This document shows, piece by piece, positions 7,337 through 10,682 of a stretch of DNA of 10,682 nt; the first letter of the stretch is position 1; each line of letters opens with the position of its first letter. The position numbers and the translations under genes were made by a program. The notes beneath the pieces were generated by a model. The model saw only the letters and a list, made by a program, of their open reading frames with translations, searched no databases and was not told the origin of the DNA. The DNA is taken from NCBI GenBank assembly GCA_002746425.1, contig NVXB01000082.1, positions 4,036 through 14,717 on the forward strand, in the 5' to 3' direction. The stretch is from Hyphomicrobiales bacterium (GTDB lineage: Bacteria; Pseudomonadota; Alphaproteobacteria; Rhizobiales; GCA-2746425).

Positions 7337-8323
7337 ATGAATAAATTTTTGAAAGCGGCAGCTATCGGAGGCATCGCGTCTCTGTTCGTTGCTGGTGGCG
7401 CGCTGGCGCAAGTGGTTGGTATTGCCTCCGGGCAGCCCGGCAGCTTGGGCCATAATTCCGGTCAGGCCGTTGCCAAGATCGCCAATCAGGAAGCCGGTAT
7501 TATTGCCCGCACCCAGCCACTTGCTGGTACCTCTGCCTATGTGCCCCTGATCAATCGCGGCGAAATGGAATTTGGTTTCGCCAATGCGGTGGAACTTGGT
7601 TATGCCCTGAGTGGCACGGGCAACTGGGATGGCAAAAAACAGCCAAATCTGCGTTTGGTGGGCGAAATGTTCCCATTGCGTACCGGCCTGATGGCAGCTG
7701 ATGATCTGAACATCAAAAACGTTGCTGACCTGAAAAAGATGGCCGGTGACCTCAAAATCGCGTCAGAATACACGGCATCATCCATCATCAGCTTCTACAT
7801 TATGGGCATATTGGCCAATGGCGACATGTCCTATGCAGATTTCAAAAATGTACCTGTGTCGAACTTCGTCAAAGGCATTCAGGCACTGGGCGATGGCTTG
7901 GTCGACGTATCGCTGGTCAGCTTGAACTCGGGCGCGGGCAAAAAATCCAACGCTCAGCTTTCCGGCCGTGGTGGCTTGCAATATGTCTCCATGGACACAT
8001 CGGATGCTGCATTGGCGCGCTTTAAAGACTTCATGCCAGCGGCATCAATTATCACGATGAAAGCTAATCCAAACATTCCGGGCCTGATTGTGGGCGCGAG
8101 TATTGTGGAAATTCCCTGGATGCTGTTCACCCATGCTGATGCTTCCGATGAATTGGTTTATAAAATGACCAAGGTTGTTGCGGAAAACAATGCAAAACTG
8201 GGCGAATCCTTTGGTGCGTTCAAACGCGGCAAACCTGCCAATATGGCACCTGCCCACGCCATGGCATACCACCCCGGTGCGCTAAAATATTATGCTGAAG
8301 CTGGTATTGAGCTGGGCAAATAA
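7337..8323 (+). CDS. TAXI-family TRAP solute-binding protein
   Basis: Periplasmic binding protein of 328 residues for the fused TRAP permease encoded 25 bases upstream. A Sec signal peptide is clear: MNKFLK, a hydrophobic stretch at residues 7-23, and a likely cut after GALA (A24/Q25). The mature part has the TAXI layout: a first strand (VVGIASG), the LINRGEMEFGFANAVEL block (members usually have a comparable '..GE.d.g..q.d.a' run), then LRLVGEMFPL and the later PGLIVGAS and PWMLFTHAD regions. The N-terminal ligand loop GQPGSLGHNSG differs from the common GG..G.YY pattern, so ligand recognition may be unusual. The ATG at 7337 is preferred because GGGAGA (7325-7330) is 6 bases ahead and the signal peptide begins there; the frame extends upstream but inside the permease gene. 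High expression relative to its neighbours is plausible given the hairpin behind it. Confidence 0.88.
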   Translation: MNKFLKAAAIGGIASLFVAGGALAQVVGIASGQPGSLGHNSGQAVAKIANQEAGIIARTQPLAGTSAYVPLINRGEMEFGFANAVELGYALSGTGNWDGKKQPNLRLVGEMFPLRTGLMAADDLNIKNVADLKKMAGDLKIASEYTASSIISFYIMGILANGDMSYADFKNVPVSNFVKGIQALGDGLVDVSLVSLNSGAGKKSNAQLSGRGGLQYVSMDTSDAALARFKDFMPAASIITMKANPNIPGLIVGASIVEIPWMLFTHADASDELVYKMTKVVAENNAKLGESFGAFKRGKPANMAPAHAMAYHPGALKYYAEAGIELGK

Positions 8324-8332
8324 TCTATTGAT

Positions 8333-8362
8333 TGCAAAGGCGGTGTGTTTGCCGCCTTTGCA
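8333..8362 (+). terminator. Hairpin after the binding-protein gene, terminator or attenuator
   Basis: TGCAAAGGCGG (8333-8343) pairs perfectly with CCGCCTTTGCA (8352-8362) around an 8-base loop, an 11-bp stem. It is followed by ATTACATTTT, which is only partly T-rich. It starts 9 bases after the binding-protein stop and ends 20 bases before the next gene. It may partly stop transcription or protect the 3' end of the binding-protein message; full termination is doubtful because no clear promoter for the next gene is visible after it. Confidence 0.6.
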
Positions 8363-8382
8363 TTACATTTTCAGGAATAAAC

Positions 8383-9255
8383 ATGGTCTCTGCTGGTTAT
8401 CTGGCCTTTCATCCCAATCCCAAAAAGCCTGATATATCCTTGCCCAAAAGGGCATGTGATGCGCATTGCCATGTATTTGGCCCGAAAAATGTTTTTCCCT
8501 ATGCCAAAAATAGCAGCTACATTCCGGTTGATGCGCCTAAAGAAACATTGTTTCAGCGCCATCGGTTTTTAGGTTTTGATCGCTCTATCATCGTGCAGGC
8601 CAGTTGCCATGGCACTGATAATGCCGCGATGATTGATGCTTTGATTGCAGGCGGCGATGACTATCGCGGCGTTGCCGTGGTTGCGCCAGATATCAGCGCA
8701 GATGAGCTGCAAAAAATGCATGAGGCAGGCGTGCGCGGTGTGCGCTTTAATTTCGTCAAGCGTTTGAAGGTTAATCAATCGATTGATGATCGACGCAAAA
8801 TTATCGAAAAAATTGCACCGCTTGGCTGGCATGTTGTTGTCTATATGGAGCCTGAAGATTTACCGGATATCGAAACATTTTTGCATGAAATCCCTTTGCC
8901 GGTGGTGATCGACCATATGGGCCGCCTGCCTGTGGCAAAGGGTGTTTCATCCCCCGAATTTACGCGGCTGGCTACCCTTTTGCAAAATGACAAATTTTGG
9001 CTAAAGGTCGGATGTCCAGAACGCCTAACTGAGCAAGGTCCGCCTTATAGTGATGTCGATGAGGTGGCGATTGCTTTGATAGGTCTCATCCCGGACCAGG
9101 TCATTTGGGGCACAGATTGGCCTCACCCCAATATGAAATCTCACATACCTGATGACGGGTTTTTGGTGGATCGCCTGGCGACTATCTGCCCGCAACAATC
9201 CCAGCTACAAGCGTTGCTGGTTGATAATCCTGATCGGCTATATTGGGCAGATTAA
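8383..9255 (+). CDS. ligI: 2-pyrone-4,6-dicarboxylate hydrolase-like amidohydrolase (LigI family)
   Basis: Cytosolic amidohydrolase of 290 residues closely resembling LigI of sphingomonads, which opens the lactone 2-pyrone-4,6-dicarboxylate to 4-oxalomesaconate in the protocatechuate/gallate 4,5-cleavage route. The LigI-type active site is intact: H28 and H30 (DAHCHVFGP), H178 (IDHMGR) and D245 (GTDWPHPN). The substrate-carboxylate contacts known from LigI also appear conserved: Y46, R121 and R127 (RFNFVKRL), Y154 and R214 (CPERL). LigI is a superfamily member that works without a metal. The start at 8383 has AGGA at 8373-8376; an upstream in-frame extension would run into the hairpin. Relatives with other lactone substrates exist, so PDC is likely rather than proven. 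It is the last gene of the TetR-TRAP unit and its final 74 bases overlap the convergent cysG. Confidence 0.82.
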   Translation: MVSAGYLAFHPNPKKPDISLPKRACDAHCHVFGPKNVFPYAKNSSYIPVDAPKETLFQRHRFLGFDRSIIVQASCHGTDNAAMIDALIAGGDDYRGVAVVAPDISADELQKMHEAGVRGVRFNFVKRLKVNQSIDDRRKIIEKIAPLGWHVVVYMEPEDLPDIETFLHEIPLPVVIDHMGRLPVAKGVSSPEFTRLATLLQNDKFWLKVGCPERLTEQGPPYSDVDEVAIALIGLIPDQVIWGTDWPHPNMKSHIPDDGFLVDRLATICPQQSQLQALLVDNPDRLYWAD

Positions 9256-10306
9256 TTTTTGCCGCCGCCATCGCAGAGGCGGCGGAGATGCCTGGTATAA
9301 TTTCAACTGTAATGCCAAGCTGTTTCAGCGCTGCCAGTTGAGTATTTGTCGCAGCCAAAAACGATGGATCACCCGATTTTAGCTGCACCACATGCTTGCC
9401 GTTTTTGGCAAGTTGCACCATGGCGGCGCTAATATCATCCTCGCTATCTTCTACCAACATGCGCTTTGCCTCACGTCTTGCCAGCTCCAAAATGCTGTTG
9501 GAAACACAATCATCAAACAAAATAATGTCGGCGCTTTGCAGTGCTCGAACAGCTTTGAGAGTGAGCAATTCCTCATTGCCCGGTCCTGCGCCCACTACCG
9601 ATACCCGGCCTTTGTTCGCACTGGTATAGCCAAGTGATTTGAGATCAAACTCATTGGGCAATGACCGGCCGAATGCCAAATCAACAAACGCGTTCCAATA
9701 GGTTCTGCGTTCTGCGCCCATCTGGCGTGTTGCATTAACATGGCCACGTATGTCTGTGGCAGCTTGTGCCCAATGGGCCAGTGTTTTTGGCAACAAGGTT
9801 TCGATACGACGGCGAATGGCCTGTCCTAAAATCGGCGCGGCACCATCGGTTGAGATGCTGATCACAACAGGCGAACGGTTGACGATGGAGCCAAACTGAA
9901 AATCGCAAAATGGTGGATTATCAATGACATTGACAGGCACACCCATGCTTTTTGCTGTGTCGTAAAAGGCGCGAGCTTCCTCGTCATTTTGAGCATCGAT
10001 GATAGCAATGCTCATGTCGTCAAAGCTGTCTTGGTTCCAATTGGTTTTGTGCCAGATGAAACGTGAGGCATTGCTACCGTTCAATAATTCACTGAAATCT
10101 GCCGAGAGAGTTGTTGCATAGACATGAACAACCGCGCCGCTGGCAGCTAGTAATTCGGCTTTCCAACAAGCGGCATCACTGCCATTGGCAATGAGCACCT
10201 GTTTGTCCTTGAGTTTGAAAAACACCGGCAGTGTTGCCAAATCTTCAACCCGGTTACGACGCTTAGAACTGGAGGGCTTATTGTGCTGCGACGAGATGAT
10301 TTTCAT
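9182..10306 (-). CDS. cysG: Siroheme synthase CysG with degenerate, truncated methyltransferase domain
   Basis: Expected role: siroheme synthesis for nitrite/sulfite reductase. Residues 21-172 are the precorrin-2 dehydrogenase/ferrochelatase module (LATLPVFFKLKDKQVLIANGSDAA, NVIDNPPFCDFQF, NRSPVVISISTDGAAPIL), continuing through a helical linker to about 230. Residues 233-349 begin a SAM-dependent uroporphyrinogen-III methyltransferase (GRVSVVGAGPGNEELLTLKA). That domain is damaged: the segment after MLV is shortened, the family LKGGDPFIFGRGGEE is LKSGDPSFLAATNTQ, and the chain stops about 100 residues early. Residues 351-374 come from the antisense of ligI. The N-terminal activities may persist; SUMT activity is probably lost. 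The ATG at 10306 follows AGGGGA and overlaps nasA by 29 bases; TTG 10309 is a weaker alternative. Total 374 residues against about 460-490 usual. Could be called a pseudogene. Confidence 0.85.
   Translation of the reverse strand: MKIISSQHNKPSSSKRRNRVEDLATLPVFFKLKDKQVLIANGSDAACWKAELLAASGAVVHVYATTLSADFSELLNGSNASRFIWHKTNWNQDSFDDMSIAIIDAQNDEEARAFYDTAKSMGVPVNVIDNPPFCDFQFGSIVNRSPVVISISTDGAAPILGQAIRRRIETLLPKTLAHWAQAATDIRGHVNATRQMGAERRTYWNAFVDLAFGRSLPNEFDLKSLGYTSANKGRVSVVGAGPGNEELLTLKAVRALQSADIILFDDCVSNSILELARREAKRMLVEDSEDDISAAMVQLAKNGKHVVQLKSGDPSFLAATNTQLAALKQLGITVEIIPGISAASAMAAAKINLPNIADQDYQPATLVAGIVAGR
9262..9285. repeat. GC-rich inverted repeat within cysG coding sequence
   Basis: CCGCCGCC (9262-9269) and GGCGGCGG (9278-9285) flank an 8-base loop. 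On the minus strand it encodes the conserved GISAASAMAAA segment of cysG, so coding explains it. Its edge coincides within a few bases with the proposed ligI/cysG junction, and TTTTT (9256-9260) lies on the wrong side for a plus-strand terminator. Confidence 0.5.
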
Positions 10307-10682
10307 CAATGATCCCCTGAATTTCAGAGCGGCACGAACCGCAATTGGTGCCTGCGCTCAAACATTTGCCAATGGCATCGACCGTCAGCGCGCCTTGTTG
10401 GCAGGCCGTGGCAATTTCATTGGCACCAACGCTAAAGCACGAGCAGATAATCGCGCCGCGATCGGGTTGATCCTCGCTCGCACGCCCGGCTATGAGTTGA
10501 TGGCGCAAATAGAGGTTTTCAAAACGCTGTTTGAGCATATCAACCGCCCAAATGCGCGACACAGAAACCGGACCGCGCGAAAGGAAAATGGCTGCGGTGA
10601 GCTGGTCATCATCAAACCATGCATAGCGCTGCTGGTCAGTTGTCTGGTCGCGATAACCAACCGAGGCTTTTTCCAAATTCAG
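10278..10682 (-). CDS. nasA: Assimilatory nitrate reductase large subunit, C-terminal part (partial)
   Basis: The frame is open through the window edge, so only the last 134 residues are present; the molybdopterin domains lie outside. The visible part ends in a BFD-like [2Fe-2S] domain: ICSCFSVGANEI ... ALTVDAIGKCLSAGTNCGSCRSEI, with the four cysteines in a CxC ... CxxC arrangement. This domain is characteristic of the C-terminus of NasA-type cytoplasmic assimilatory nitrate reductases, and a similar one is found in NirB. The preceding segment (YAWFDDDQLTAAIFLSRGP) fits the NasA linker region rather than NirB, and NasA followed by cysG is a familiar order in Rhizobiales. The stop at 10278 lies inside cysG, giving a 29-base overlap and probable co-transcription. 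An alternative, NirB, seems less likely since its BFD domain is central. Confidence 0.8.
   Translation of the reverse strand: MNLEKASVGYRDQTTDQQRYAWFDDDQLTAAIFLSRGPVSVSRIWAVDMLKQRFENLYLRHQLIAGRASEDQPDRGAIICSCFSVGANEIATACQQGALTVDAIGKCLSAGTNCGSCRSEIQGIIDENHLVAAQ
10313..10318 (-). promoter_or_regulatory. Ribosome binding site deciding the cysG start
   Basis: AGGGGA on the minus strand lies 6 bases before the ATG at 10306, within the nasA coding sequence. It fixes the cysG start there and predicts coupled translation with nasA. Confidence 0.65.

Noticed and set aside
8332..8382. Upstream extension of the LigI-like protein
   Set aside because: It would run through the hairpin and adds Cys/Arg residues unlike LigI; the ATG at 8383 has AGGA at the right distance.
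9262..9285. GC-rich hairpin as a terminator between the convergent genes
   Set aside because: The T-run precedes the hairpin on the plus strand and reads as A on the minus strand, so neither direction has a proper terminator; it encodes a conserved cysG segment.
10278..10682. Partial minus-strand gene as NirB or a free-standing BFD ferredoxin
   Set aside because: The frame continues past the window edge, the [2Fe-2S] domain is at the very C-terminus and the next gene is cysG, which fits NasA better.

Overview
The window looks like alphaproteobacterial chromosome, most plausibly Hyphomicrobiales (Rhizobiales). The evidence is the style of cysG (an N-terminal extension ahead of a precorrin-2 dehydrogenase domain, lying directly behind an assimilatory nitrate reductase gene with a C-terminal BFD-like domain), the CTTGAC-type -35 element, and the many ATGA-coupled genes. 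The order is inferred from family resemblance only; no database search was possible. Nothing here is phage, insertion sequence, CRISPR or RNA gene. Coding density is very high and no gene-free stretch exceeds about 70 bases.

Region 1 (1-4658, + strand) is a tightly overlapping operon. It holds the 3' part of a double-domain ABC ATPase, two permeases of the nucleoside (BMP/PnrA-associated) ABC class, and a CodA-type cytosine deaminase. It reads as a salvage unit: import a nucleobase or nucleoside, then deaminate it. The substrate-binding protein gene is expected just upstream, outside the window.

Region 2 (about 4688-9255, + strand) starts at its own putative promoter, which overlaps an inverted repeat. 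It holds a TetR-family regulator translationally coupled (ATGA) to a fused DctQM-type TRAP permease, then a TAXI-type periplasmic binding protein, a hairpin, and a protein very like 2-pyrone-4,6-dicarboxylate (PDC) hydrolase LigI. The likely logic is a regulated uptake and first-hydrolysis unit for a pyrone/lactone carboxylate, possibly PDC itself from aromatic degradation. The later LigJ/LigK-type steps are absent here.

Region 3 (9182-10682, - strand) converges on region 2. It holds the C-terminus of nitrate reductase NasA and an overlapping cysG (siroheme synthesis for nitrite/sulfite reductase). The C-terminal methyltransferase half of this cysG has lost core motifs and is cut off. Its last 24 codons are antisense to the end of ligI, so the two clusters seem to have been joined by a rearrangement at about 9256-9261. 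This junction, and the pairing of TRAP-TAXI with LigI, are the most interesting points in the window.
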